DNA of 26,697 nt from Promethearchaeota archaeon. GTDB taxonomy: Archaea; Asgardarchaeota; Lokiarchaeia; Sigynarchaeales; SOKP01. The DNA lies in contig JAEOTJ010000124.1 of assembly GCA_016839905.1 (NCBI GenBank), forward strand, positions 1-26,697, read 5' to 3'. Below the pieces are notes generated by a model, which ran no database searches, was not told the DNA's origin, and was given only the letters and a program-made list of their open reading frames with translations. Made by a program: the position numbers and the translations under genes. Every line of letters begins with the position of its first letter. The stretch's first letter is position 1. Below, piece after piece: positions 16,306 to 24,888 of this stretch.

Positions 16306-17391
16306 TTAATCTTTAATTCCAAGATATTCTTTAATCTGTTTTTTGACTAGACTTGTTGCGATATTTATTATTCCACTTTTCACATTTGGATGAGAAAATA
16401 TTATTAAATACATGTCTTTAATCATTTTCTGTTTTTTATCTATAGGTGCTAAGTCTAAAACCCCCTCTGTCCCTCTTATTGATATTGAATTTAAAACTCC
16501 AGATTGTAAGCTCTCAATTATATCATTCCCGATCATGGAAACATTTTGACCTATCGTTGCAAATAAAGAATCCGAAATTCTATTTGAAATTGCTGAAGCT
16601 AATATTGTTCCATCTGTTTTTATAATTGCTGAGGCTTCAATTCTCTTTTCTACGCTTAAAACTTGGTTTAAAATATCACTCATACTATTTGGTGGTAATT
16701 TTTTTTCGGGAATTGGCTTTTGATCTGGTTGTTCTTTTGTTTTTTCTTCTTTTGGGATCTCTAATTTTTTTGATAGACTTGATACAACAGAAGTCATATC
16801 ATCCTCTAATATTTTCCTCCTTACAAGTGAAGATGGAGTCTGTGTTGCATTTTTTTCTTGAGATAAAGGAATTTCTGATAGGTTTTTAGGAATCTTTTGA
16901 AGAGTTTCTTGTTTGGATGCACTATAAACACCTCTATTAGAGATTATCGAGCCGTTAAACGGCTGTGGGGCAATCTCTTGTAAAATATTTGAATTTATCT
17001 GGTCATACTTTTCTGCTACGCTCTTTCTCGTGGGTTTTGGCTGTTGGGTTTGTGGAATTGGTTTAACGGACGGTTTAGGGATTTCACTCAGTTGATTTAG
17101 GATTTGGTTTGATTGTTGTTCGGGAGCAGAGAATTTCACTTGGTTAAATATAGATTTATTAGGTTGCTTATTATGGCTTTGAGTCTCTTTATTTAAAGAA
17201 AGTGATTGTTCTGTCTCTGAATTATGGGCAGAATTCAAAGATATTGTTTTATCATCATTATTTTCTTTAGATCCAATAGATATTCGGACTCTTGAGCTTT
17301 TAGAAGAGATTGGTAGTAATGCTCCACACTTTCTACAAATATAACCCTCAGCTTCTGAATTCGTAGAGCCACAATTCGAACATATAATCAT
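16306..17391 (-). CDS. Zinc-ribbon protein with disordered linker and roadblock/LC7 domain
   Basis: This 361-residue protein starts with a zinc ribbon (Cys4, Cys7, Cys19, Cys22). Residues 30-235 are Gln/Ser/Pro/Lys-rich and probably disordered. Residues 237-361 form a roadblock/LC7 domain: an initial helix, the strand pair EASAIIKTDGTILASAI, the central helix with FATIGQNVSMIGNDII, then strands around NSISIRGTEGVLDLAPI and MYLIIFSHPNV. Roadblock domains dimerise and act as platforms for small GTPases, as in Ragulator and MglB. It has its own TATA box and lies downstream of the Rag-like GTPase gene on the same strand. Physical partnership with that GTPase is inferred. Confidence 0.82.
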   Translation of the reverse strand: MIICSNCGSTNSEAEGYICRKCGALLPISSKSSRVRISIGSKENNDDKTISLNSAHNSETEQSLSLNKETQSHNKQPNKSIFNQVKFSAPEQQSNQILNQLSEIPKPSVKPIPQTQQPKPTRKSVAEKYDQINSNILQEIAPQPFNGSIISNRGVYSASKQETLQKIPKNLSEIPLSQEKNATQTPSSLVRRKILEDDMTSVVSSLSKKLEIPKEEKTKEQPDQKPIPEKKLPPNSMSDILNQVLSVEKRIEASAIIKTDGTILASAISNRISDSLFATIGQNVSMIGNDIIESLQSGVLNSISIRGTEGVLDLAPIDKKQKMIKDMYLIIFSHPNVKSGIINIATSLVKKQIKEYLGIKD

Positions 17392-17409
17392 AGTCTTTTA
17401 CATCCTCAG

Positions 17410-17420
17410 TTTTATATAGG
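17410..17420 (-). promoter_or_regulatory. TATA box for the zinc-ribbon/roadblock gene
   Basis: On the minus strand the sequence reads CCTATATAAAA, close to the canonical archaeal TATA box. It lies about 20-30 bases before the ATG at 17391, predicting a leaderless mRNA. It indicates that the gene need not depend on transcription from the upstream GTPase gene. Confidence 0.6.
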
Positions 17421-17584
17421 ACTTGAATCAAGTATTAATACTTTTAAATAAGAAAGGATACTTTTCCCAATAATTCTTTTTTTTCTCTATATATTAAATA
17501 ATAAAAATCTAATTTTATTAATTTAGGTTATTTTTAAATTATATTTATAACAACCATCGATGAGACAAAAGAGAGAAAAAACCA

Positions 17585-18526
17585 TTATTTATATAAAATT
17601 TCTTGTAGTATCTTAACGAAAGTATTATAATCCTCTTTATCTAGATTTGGAGAGTCCTCTTTTAAAAGCAATAAATAATAGGGAATAGTGCCTTTTTCTA
17701 AAGAAATTTGCTTAAAGACAAAATATTTTTGAAATCGTTGTACAACCATCTGTTCTTCTGGTATCTTGTTTTCTGAAAGCTGAAAACTATCATTCAATGT
17801 TAAGAAATAGGGAGTTGAGGCAGTTAATATGTGTTTTGTATCGTCATCTTTATAATAAGAACCAATGATCAGTGAATTATCATCTATTATTACACAACCT
17901 CCTGAATTTACTTTTTGTGCAAATTCTTTAATAGTCTTTTCAATTAATTCTGCTTTTGGATATAAGGCTAATAATATTTCTGACATTGCAGCTATTATCG
18001 TAGGTAAATCATAAATACTGGTTTGATAATAATAAATCTTTGGATATTTTGTAAGTTTCCTGATTTTATCTTTGATATTTAATAAGAGAGTGTTCATTTC
18101 ATTAGGTGCGTTGCGCACTAATGCAGGATCAAACTTATGAAAGAAAACATAAATAGGTGGCTCGATTTCAAGCTTTTCAAATTGTATGATACAATCCCTG
18201 AGATAACTCAATGCTTCAGGAATTCTTGGTTTATTTTGCATATCTATAACATATATTGCTATTTCTGTACCATCAAAATATTTATCTGGACTTTTTAAAT
18301 AAGCAATTCTATAAGAGATCTGACCTCCGAGATCCCATTCACTTATTTCTTTACCAAGAAACTCAAAAATCCGTCTTTGAGCTCCTCTAGTTGGCTTTAA
18401 AATGGCAATCTTGGAAAATTCCCTTTGAAGCGCATAGATGATAGATGTTTTTCCCGCACCATCAAGACCAGTAAACAATATCTTTGAAGCATCAGGTATA
18501 TCATCTTTTAAGTAATCAATCGACAC
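17585..18526 (-). CDS. Rag/Gtr-like GTPase with C-terminal roadblock-like domain
   Basis: This 313-residue protein has P-loop GLDGAGKT at 20-27, a switch-I threonine in PTRG (Thr47), G3 WDLGGQ at 64-69, G4 HKFD at 130-133 and TSI at 169-171. Histidine in place of asparagine in G4 (HKxD) is characteristic of eukaryotic Rag/Gtr GTPases, which also carry a C-terminal roadblock domain; residues 190-312 here fit such a domain. The Arf-like WDLGGQ shows it belongs to the broader Arf/Rag group. The start is a GTG at 18526; an in-frame stop lies two codons upstream and no ATG precedes the P-loop. It is paralogous to the fusion GTPase at 9656-11068. Confidence 0.82.
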   Translation of the reverse strand: MSIDYLKDDIPDASKILFTGLDGAGKTSIIYALQREFSKIAILKPTRGAQRRIFEFLGKEISEWDLGGQISYRIAYLKSPDKYFDGTEIAIYVIDMQNKPRIPEALSYLRDCIIQFEKLEIEPPIYVFFHKFDPALVRNAPNEMNTLLLNIKDKIRKLTKYPKIYYYQTSIYDLPTIIAAMSEILLALYPKAELIEKTIKEFAQKVNSGGCVIIDDNSLIIGSYYKDDDTKHILTASTPYFLTLNDSFQLSENKIPEEQMVVQRFQKYFVFKQISLEKGTIPYYLLLLKEDSPNLDKEDYNTFVKILQEILYK

Positions 18527-18621
18527 TGTTTAATATAACACCTTTTTGATTTTTATTATGTAATCATCAATTTTTTTTAATTTCAAATAAAGATTCCTAC
18601 TTATAGTAATTTATCTTGATT

Positions 18622-19989
18622 TTAAAAATTATTTTTTAGATAATTTTTAAAATCTTTAAATTCATTGATCTCTACAGGATTTGGAAATTCTTTTTGATTT
18701 TGTATGAGCTCTAAAGATTGAGGTATTTTTGGTGTAATTCTTATTAATGAGATTATCTCCTCAGGGAATTTCGCAGGATCAGCAGTCTCTAAAGTTATTG
18801 ATTTAAATTCATTATCTTCTGGATGTTTAGTTCTGAATATCTCTTTTGCAGCCCATCCAACTGCTCCATGAGGTTCGATTATCTTTTGATTTTTATTATA
18901 GAAATCTACAATTACTTTTTTTGTTAATTCGTCATTTATTGAGTAGGAGATAATTTCTCTTCTAATTCTTTCTAAATTGGGCTTTTTATGAATAAATCCT
19001 AATTCATCAATTTGTCCTCCATATAAATCGATTAATCTAGCAAGATTAGAAGGGTGACCAACATTCATTGCATTCGAGATGCATTTCTTAGAAGGTTCAA
19101 CTTTTTCATAAATCCCTGTTTTTATAAATCTTGGAAACTCATCATTCTCATTAACTGCAGAGATAAATTTCCTAACAGGTAATCCCATTCTATGAGCAAT
19201 CAAACCTCCCATGAGATTTCCGAAATTCCCTGATGGTACTGAGAAAATAACCTCCTCTTTTTGATGTTCTACGACACGAGAATAACTCCAGAAATAATAA
19301 AGGGTTTGAGGCATTAATCGTCCAAAGTTTATCGAATTAGCCGAAGATAAATTCAGGTGTGTTAATTCTGGATCGGCAAAGGCAGTTTTTACGAGTCTCT
19401 GACAATCATCAAATTTCCCATTAATTCCTATTGCTGATACATTCTTTCCAAGCGTAGTCATCTGTTTTCTCTGTAAATCACTAACTTCATTTTTAGGGAA
19501 TAATACTACAACTTTTATTCTACTCATCTCATAAAATGCCTGCGCAACAGCGCTCCCCGTATCTCCGGATGTTGCCGTTAATATAACAGCATCTTTATTT
19601 TCAATTTGGAGGAAATATTCCATAATTTGTGCTAATGTCCGAGCTCCAAAATCCTTAAAGCTACACGTAGGACCACGGTCTAAATAACAAATATAATCAT
19701 TATCATTGATTTTATTAATAGGGACTTCAAAATTTAAAGCATTTTCAAGTATATTCTTGAGATCATTTGTGGGAATTAGATTTCCTACGATTTTTGGGAT
19801 TATAATATTAGCTATTTCTTCAAGTTTTAATTCTTTAAATGAATAAATCTGATCCCTGCTTAATTTGGGAATCTCATTTAACATGTATAGGCCCTTATCT
19901 AAAGCTTGACCCCTTAAAATTGCTATCTTGAAATCTACATCTGGCGTATTGTGATTAGTAGAATGGAATTTTATACTCTCATCACTCAT
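18622..19989 (-). CDS. thrC: Threonine synthase
   Basis: This PLP-dependent enzyme converts O-phospho-L-homoserine to threonine, the last step of threonine biosynthesis. It has 455 residues, normal for the longer (yeast/bacterial-type) family. PLP-binding Lys112 sits in GPTCSFKDFGAR, and the phosphate-binding TATSGDTGSAVA is at 138-149. SVPSGNFGNLMGG-type and NVGHPSNLARL segments follow, as expected. The protein is complete and cytosolic, and no other threonine-pathway gene is adjacent. The assignment is secure. Confidence 0.95.
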   Translation of the reverse strand: MSDESIKFHSTNHNTPDVDFKIAILRGQALDKGLYMLNEIPKLSRDQIYSFKELKLEEIANIIIPKIVGNLIPTNDLKNILENALNFEVPINKINDNDYICYLDRGPTCSFKDFGARTLAQIMEYFLQIENKDAVILTATSGDTGSAVAQAFYEMSRIKVVVLFPKNEVSDLQRKQMTTLGKNVSAIGINGKFDDCQRLVKTAFADPELTHLNLSSANSINFGRLMPQTLYYFWSYSRVVEHQKEEVIFSVPSGNFGNLMGGLIAHRMGLPVRKFISAVNENDEFPRFIKTGIYEKVEPSKKCISNAMNVGHPSNLARLIDLYGGQIDELGFIHKKPNLERIRREIISYSINDELTKKVIVDFYNKNQKIIEPHGAVGWAAKEIFRTKHPEDNEFKSITLETADPAKFPEEIISLIRITPKIPQSLELIQNQKEFPNPVEINEFKDFKNYLKNNF

Positions 19990-20021
19990 GATAATTACTG
20001 CTTGTTTTTTAAAAAGATAAA

Positions 20022-20032
20022 ATCATATAAAG
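20022..20032 (-). promoter_or_regulatory. Probable TATA box for thrC
   Basis: The minus strand reads an ACTTTATATGA-type element about 35-40 bases before the ATG at 19989, in the short gap after the regulator gene. This suggests thrC is transcribed separately from the ABC operon. Confidence 0.4.
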
Positions 20033-20073
20033 TTTAAAGAATTTGTGAAAAAAACTTCATAAATTAGTTAATA

Positions 20074-20406
20074 TCATTTAGGGACTCCTTTTAAAAACTG
20101 ATCCATTTTCTTGCGATATTCTATAAATGATTTCCGACCCTCATCTGTAATGGTAAGCATGGTACGGGGCTTTTTTCCCACAAACTCTTTTTTCACATTT
20201 ACATAACCAGTGTTTTCAAGTTTTGAGAGGTGGGAAGAAAGATTTCCATCCGTTAGCTTAGTTTGGGTCTTTAAAAACTGAAAATTTGCACTTTCTACTA
20301 CAAATAGCAAGGAAATAATGAGTAAACGTGCGGGTTCGTGTATGATTTTATCTATTTCAGTATGAACTGGGATTTCTCTACTGTCCTTGCTCTCTTTCTT
20401 AGCCAT
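20074..20406 (-). CDS. Winged-helix transcriptional regulator of the ABC operon
   Basis: The ATG at 20406 gives 110 residues and is preceded by an AGGTG ribosome-binding sequence. A longer frame reaching back to 20553 runs out of frame through the upstream membrane gene and is rejected. The protein is an ArsR/PadR-like winged helix: HEPARLLIISLL (helix 1), FLKTQTKLTDGNLSSHLSKLE (helix-turn-helix) and a wing around KPRTMLTITDEGRKSF. It lacks obvious ligand cysteines. As the last gene of the transporter operon it is the likely local repressor; the inverted repeat beside the operon promoter is a candidate operator. Confidence 0.85.
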   Translation of the reverse strand: MAKKESKDSREIPVHTEIDKIIHEPARLLIISLLFVVESANFQFLKTQTKLTDGNLSSHLSKLENTGYVNVKKEFVGKKPRTMLTITDEGRKSFIEYRKKMDQFLKGVPK

Positions 20407-20413
20407 TGGGCAC

Positions 20414-21043
20414 CTACTCTTTTGGTAAGGTATACTTTTTAAGAAATCGAATAAAAACCACAAGACCCATGCATAATATAATAGCACTGATAATACCAAA
20501 TGAAAAAAGAGCGTCAAAAGGCTCCTCCATGAAGAGTGCAAATATTTCTTCAAGGAAGAAGCTTAATCCTACTAAAAATGCAATTACATATAATCGATTA
20601 AATTGAAGGAAATACGCCACAAAACATAAAGGAAGTGCGAAGAATAATAATCCAATAATTAATCCGTAAAAATATTCTGGGATTAATACTTTTAACTCTG
20701 GATTCGTGCTCCCTATTAAAAATATTATTAATAAAATAATGAAATTAATAGTTAATACCCCAATAGTCTTAGCTTTTCGGGCTATACGTTTGCTACCAAA
20801 TTTTACTTTCCCTATTCGAGGTTCAGAAATGTATTTTTTTCCAATTAAGAAAAAAATTAGCCCACCAAAAATCATCATATATCCTATTAAAGAACTAAAC
20901 GGTTCGGGAAAAATCACATCAGCAATCATTCCAACGGTAAGACCCAGATATAATATCCCAAAATAAATGTCAAAAATTCCATCCTCAAAAGTAGTTTTCC
21001 ACGCTTTTTTCTCGAGTTCTTCTAAATCAATTTTTTCTGCCAT
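20414..21043 (-). CDS. Polytopic membrane protein of the ABC operon
   Basis: The ATG at 21043 (209 residues, MAEKIDLEELEKKAW) is preferred over a TTG ten codons earlier, because an AGAGGT ribosome-binding site precedes it. It has a short charged N-terminus and about six to seven hydrophobic segments, in pairs around residues 25-75, 95-150 and 155-200. It has no recognised enzymatic motif. It ends seven bases before the regulator start and begins 33 bases after the permease stop, so it is co-transcribed. It may be a sensor or accessory subunit; that is inferred from position only. Confidence 0.75.
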   Translation of the reverse strand: MAEKIDLEELEKKAWKTTFEDGIFDIYFGILYLGLTVGMIADVIFPEPFSSLIGYMMIFGGLIFFLIGKKYISEPRIGKVKFGSKRIARKAKTIGVLTINFIILLIIFLIGSTNPELKVLIPEYFYGLIIGLLFFALPLCFVAYFLQFNRLYVIAFLVGLSFFLEEIFALFMEEPFDALFSFGIISAIILCMGLVVFIRFLKKYTLPKE

Positions 21044-21076
21044 GTTTTTATCATACCTCTGTATATAATTCAAGTT

Positions 21077-22768
21077 TTACTCCATTTTATTTAATTTTTT
21101 CATTCCAAAATAAAGCACTGGGACAGACATCGCCGTATTCATTAGAATTAAGAAGCTCATTGTCAAAAACCTCATCATTTCAGGTGTAACAGATAAATCT
21201 AGCTCGATCAACGCAAATATCATTATAAAAAGCGGAATGTTTTGTAACATCATTGATATCATCACGTTTCCTTGCATGGTGCCTCCTTTTGTTTCAAATG
21301 AAGGCGAAAAACATTGGACTCCAATTGCTTGGCATAAAGAGATCTGAACATAGGTTAAAAACAGGAAAAAGAAAATAACTGCATCTACTATCTCTAATTC
21401 TAACTGTATCGCAAATAAGATCGTGAGTGCCATTGTCACTATTGTGTTGAATATTAGTATCATTATCATGTAGGAAAAAACAAGTCCATTTATACCTCTT
21501 GGTGATCTCTTGTAAACCCATAATAAATCCTTTGAATCAATGAAAATTAAATGTCCAAGCATTATACTAAATATCATACCGCCCATTACGATTATAATTG
21601 ATAACATCACTGTAGAATCCATATAATCCTCAATATCTCTAGTTATAAACCATCCCATAAATCCAATAACCCCGATTGCATAAGCAATTCTAGCCAAATT
21701 TTCTTTCTTTCTTAAAAATCCCTTGAATTGGGTTGTTATCAAGCCACCCCACTTACGCCCTGAGATATATCTTGTGAATTTATAAAATACGTGCTCATGG
21801 TCTATTATTGAAGAGAACTTTTCAATGCCACCTTCTAAAGTAAAAAAAGCATCTGCCTTCTTATAGGAAATATATAAAACTAAGAGAGGGACACAAACTG
21901 CTAATAACAAGCTAATTTCTACCGTTAAAAAATAATCATCAAGCAAGGCAGGATCAAGTACATGCAAGATAATGTTAGAAAACCATAAAGATGGGTAAAA
22001 ACTTAACCAATTTCTCAATTCAGGATTTTCCATGAGTTCCTTTAGGAAAAATTGAACCGAATACATGATGACAACCATCAAAATCGAAAGAACCATGATT
22101 AATGCCTTACCTAAATCTCTCGCTTTCTCATTCTGCGAAACTTTATGCTCGATCCAAGATGCTAGAACGCACCCTAATAAATTCGCAAAAAATACCATTC
22201 CAAAAACGCATCCATAAATCGCGAAATATTGTTCCAATGTTAATTTAATGAGGGGATTTACCAAACCTATAATAATCGGAGTAAATATTAAGACCGCAGC
22301 TGAATAGAGTGGCATCTTGCCAAGAAATTCACCTAGAAAAATATCGCTTGCCGAAGCAGGAGAGGCTAATATGGTCTCTTTAAAACCGATTTCGGTCTTT
22401 CGATATACCACGTTTAGCGGGTAAATCAAAAATATCAAGAAGAACATCATCATAAAGGATTCAATGAGTAATGCCACCATTGGTACGAAAATTTCTGAAA
22501 ACTGTTCCGCTTCCGCTATTATTGGCATGAATTGATCAAAGAGCATTGGAGCTAAAATGAACGCCCAAATCAATAAAATTGCATATATGGAAGCAAAGAA
22601 TAAAAGTCGATGTTTTCGTACTTTACTTGTCCTAATCCTAATTTCATTCTTAGCGATTTTTTTCCAAAGACCCCCTTTATTAATACGGGATTCAATCGAA
22701 CTCAAGCTATTTTGATCCTCCTTAATACTTGAAAATTTGAGTTTTTCTTCTACTTTGGATACTGTCAT
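21077..22768 (-). CDS. ABC-2 type transporter permease
   Basis: This 563-residue protein has a cytosolic N-terminus (about 1-50), a transmembrane helix at about 53-75, a large soluble loop, then a cluster of helices at about 90-115, 150-175, 185-205 and 225-245. This is followed by a second set of about six helices after residue 340, i.e. two ABC-2 half-modules in one chain. The segment FKETILASPASASDIFLGEFLGK is the coupling region typical of ABC-2 exporters. It lies 23 bases after the ATPase gene, with which it forms the transporter. Substrate is unknown; drugs, peptides or lipids are typical for the family. Confidence 0.88.
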   Translation of the reverse strand: MTVSKVEEKLKFSSIKEDQNSLSSIESRINKGGLWKKIAKNEIRIRTSKVRKHRLLFFASIYAILLIWAFILAPMLFDQFMPIIAEAEQFSEIFVPMVALLIESFMMMFFLIFLIYPLNVVYRKTEIGFKETILASPASASDIFLGEFLGKMPLYSAAVLIFTPIIIGLVNPLIKLTLEQYFAIYGCVFGMVFFANLLGCVLASWIEHKVSQNEKARDLGKALIMVLSILMVVIMYSVQFFLKELMENPELRNWLSFYPSLWFSNIILHVLDPALLDDYFLTVEISLLLAVCVPLLVLYISYKKADAFFTLEGGIEKFSSIIDHEHVFYKFTRYISGRKWGGLITTQFKGFLRKKENLARIAYAIGVIGFMGWFITRDIEDYMDSTVMLSIIIVMGGMIFSIMLGHLIFIDSKDLLWVYKRSPRGINGLVFSYMIMILIFNTIVTMALTILFAIQLELEIVDAVIFFFLFLTYVQISLCQAIGVQCFSPSFETKGGTMQGNVMISMMLQNIPLFIMIFALIELDLSVTPEMMRFLTMSFLILMNTAMSVPVLYFGMKKLNKME

Positions 22769-22791
22769 TTTTATGATTCGACCTCTTTTTA

Positions 22792-23613
22792 TTATTTTCT
22801 TTTCTTTTTTGCTTTTTTATGCTTTTGTTCCTCGGATTGTGGATTATCGTCTCTCCAGGCTAATAAATCATCGATGTGATTAGCACCCATTATTTTAAGG
22901 TATGCATCTTCCAAATCTTTTGCTCCAACAGATTCAATTATCTCTTGCGGACTGCCTTCCACTTTCAACTCACCTTTATCAATAATGCCGATCACATCAC
23001 ATAACTCTTCAGCAGTATCAAGAAGATGGGTGCAAATAAAGACGGTTTTATCTGCTTTTTTTGAAAGATCTGATATGAGATCTTTTACCATCCTTGCAGC
23101 AGCGGGATCCAAGTTTGATGTAGGCTCATCTAAAAAAATAATTTTTGGATCTTGGATTAATGCCGCACATAAGCAAACTTTTTGCTTCATTCCTCTGGAA
23201 TAGCCTTCTAAAAGGTCATTTTCTCGACCTATTAAACCGAATATCTCCAATAATTCTTCAACACGCGTTCTAATCAACTGTTTTGGTAAGTAATATAACT
23301 CACCGATAAATTCTAAAAATTCCTTTGCAGTTAATTTTTGATATAGCCCTGGTGATTCAGGTAAAAATCCGCAAATCATTTTGACCTCTTTACTTTGGGA
23401 ATTTATATCATATCCTCCAACCGAAGCCTTTCCGGATGTATTGGAAATTATCGCGTTTAATATCCTAACGGTTGTAGTCTTTCCGGCGCCATTTGGACCT
23501 AATAGCCCATATGTCTTACCGTAAGGTATCTTTAAATTAAGCTTATTAACCGCAAGAATGCTACCAAAGTGTTTAGTAAGATCTTGGGTAATAATAGCAT
23601 GTGTTTCAATCAT
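22792..23613 (-). CDS. ABC transporter ATP-binding protein
   Basis: This 273-residue protein has all expected motifs: Walker A GPNGAGKT at 39-46, signature YSRGMKQ at 138-144 (an LSGGQ variant typical of ABC-2 exporters), Walker B IIFLDEP at 158-164, D-loop SNLD and the H-loop His196. The C-terminus has a charged Lys-rich tail (KHKKAKKKRK). It hydrolyses ATP to drive the permease encoded next. The ATG at 23613 is three bases after the stop of the small membrane protein gene, which implies translational coupling. Confidence 0.95.
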   Translation of the reverse strand: MIETHAIITQDLTKHFGSILAVNKLNLKIPYGKTYGLLGPNGAGKTTTVRILNAIISNTSGKASVGGYDINSQSKEVKMICGFLPESPGLYQKLTAKEFLEFIGELYYLPKQLIRTRVEELLEIFGLIGRENDLLEGYSRGMKQKVCLCAALIQDPKIIFLDEPTSNLDPAAARMVKDLISDLSKKADKTVFICTHLLDTAEELCDVIGIIDKGELKVEGSPQEIIESVGAKDLEDAYLKIMGANHIDDLLAWRDDNPQSEEQKHKKAKKKRK

Positions 23614-23616
23614 TTT

Positions 23617-23850
23617 TTACATCGTCTCCGAGATTTCTATCCCTTGTTTTTTCATTTTCTCTCTTCTTATTTTCTGATGTACAATTATCCCTGGTAAGAT
23701 AAATATAACAAAGAAACTCCCGAATGGGATCCCTGAGGAGTCGGTTCCACTCCTGCCACTCCCTCCGATTGTTAAGGTTATTATTAATATTATGGTAGTA
23801 ATCAAGATAGAAATTATAATTGTTAATAACCAAACCTTTTTCTTATCCAT
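23617..23850 (-). CDS. Small two-helix membrane protein, first gene of the ABC operon
   Basis: The ATG at 23850 gives 77 residues; a GTG four codons earlier is in frame but less likely, as a GGATG ribosome-binding sequence fits the ATG. It has one strong transmembrane helix (about 6-28, VWLLTIIISILITTIILIITL), a Gly/Ser-rich loop and a second hydrophobic segment (about 43-60), followed by a basic cytosolic tail. It has no recognised family. Being first in a tightly packed operon suggests an accessory subunit or a small translocated product; both are guesses. Confidence 0.65.
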   Translation of the reverse strand: MDKKKVWLLTIIISILITTIILIITLTIGGSGRSGTDSSGIPFGSFFVIFILPGIIVHQKIRREKMKKQGIEISETM

Positions 23851-23965
23851 TTTTTTTTTCACATCCTTTTTTTTTTCCTAAATTGAACTAAGAGAGATTA
23901 TACTATGTTGATTGTCTTTCCCTTGTTCAGTGGAACTTTCCAGTCCCAAGTAACATAAGGAAGAA

Positions 23966-23976
23966 TTAATATTTAA
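23966..23976 (-). promoter_or_regulatory. TATA box of the ABC operon
   Basis: The minus strand reads TTAAATATTAA preceded by the purine-rich BRE-like GCAAAGC. Transcription is expected to start near 23940-23945, giving a leader of about 90 bases before the ATG at 23850. The rest of the 23851-24154 gap shows no reading frame or RNA gene that I recognise. Confidence 0.55.
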
Positions 23977-23977
23977 G

Positions 23978-23992
23978 CTTTGCGGTACAAAG
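23978..23992. repeat. Inverted repeat CTTTG-5-CAAAG next to the ABC operon TATA box
   Basis: The perfect five-base arms abut and overlap the BRE side of the promoter. This is a plausible binding site for the operon's winged-helix regulator, which would compete with TBP/TFB. The arms are short, so chance cannot be excluded. Confidence 0.35.
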
Positions 23993-24154
23993 TTCTTTAT
24001 GGATCCAATCTCAAAAAATGGTTGATGATACATCCAATATATTAAAAATCTTAACCAAACTTATTTAATCTAAATATTTACAATCCTTTTATATTCCATC
24101 ATTACAGAATAAGATTAAAGATAATATTACCTTTAGTAGACAATCCTCAACCTT

Positions 24155-24775
24155 TCATAATGGGAAACCCTCAATACCCTCATCAAGTTGAATTCCAAGC
24201 GTATTCAGAACAATAGATACCATATTATAATAACCAACTGTGAAAACAACTTCAATAAGCTGTTTAGTATCATACTTCTCTTTAAGGCGCTCCCAAGTTT
24301 TATCATTGATGAAAGAATCGATATGCAATTCATCTACCGACTGAATTAATGCGGATTCAAAAGAATCCCACCCCTCTGCATCTGGTCCTTCAATTATTCG
24401 CTTAAGATCGTCATCGCTAAGACCACATAGCTTTCCAATCTTAGTATGCTGACCCCACTCATACTCAGAATGACAGAGCCAACCAATACGAAGTATGAGA
24501 ATCTCCCGCTCTCGCGCTGGAATTGATGATTTTGTTAAAATTTGATTCCCAAAATAAATTAATTGTTTTAACAACTTTGGATGTCTTGCCACCGTAGTAA
24601 AGATATTAAGGAGATTTCTTCTACCAACTGTTTTTAATATTTTTAGTACTTCGTCATTCCATTCAGACTCTTCTAAAGGGAGGACTCTAGGTTCAGAAAG
24701 CCTTATTGGCTCATTTTCATCGATTTTTTTTATTAGTTTATCTTTTTCCTTTTTGTTGATAATATCATTCACCAT
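24155..24775 (-). CDS. Carboxymuconolactone decarboxylase (AhpD-like) family protein
   Basis: This 206-residue all-helical protein has the family core at about 45-150: HPKLLKQLIYFGNQIL, then REREILILRIGWLC with Cys101, Glu104 and His110 in CHSEYEWGQH, followed by GLSDDDLKRI. AhpD-type members use CxxC for redox chemistry. Only one cysteine is present here (CHSE), so classical disulphide cycling is unlikely; many family members of this subtype share the YEWxxH form. The substrate is unknown. It is transcribed alone, divergently from the 54-residue gene. Confidence 0.85.
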   Translation of the reverse strand: MVNDIINKKEKDKLIKKIDENEPIRLSEPRVLPLEESEWNDEVLKILKTVGRRNLLNIFTTVARHPKLLKQLIYFGNQILTKSSIPAREREILILRIGWLCHSEYEWGQHTKIGKLCGLSDDDLKRIIEGPDAEGWDSFESALIQSVDELHIDSFINDKTWERLKEKYDTKQLIEVVFTVGYYNMVSIVLNTLGIQLDEGIEGFPL

Positions 24776-24888
24776 TTTTTATGAATAGTGTTACTTCTAT
24801 AAATAATTATTATATTTTTAAAAAATTTTTATAAAGCAGGGAATCGAATGATGGAAATGTTTTTCTTTTTCTATTGATTAAGGTAATA

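Noticed and set aside
20407..20553. N-terminal extension of the winged-helix regulator with a hydrophobic segment
   Set aside because: It overlaps the membrane-protein gene out of frame; the ATG at 20406 has a good ribosome-binding sequence and gives a normal-sized regulator.
23606..23833. Minus-strand 75-residue frame rich in Asn and Arg
   Set aside because: It overlaps the small two-helix membrane gene in another frame, and its composition is not protein-like.
23851..24154. Possible RNA gene in the longest gap
   Set aside because: No tRNA-like arms or strong GC-rich structure were seen; only the operon promoter and a short inverted repeat are supported.
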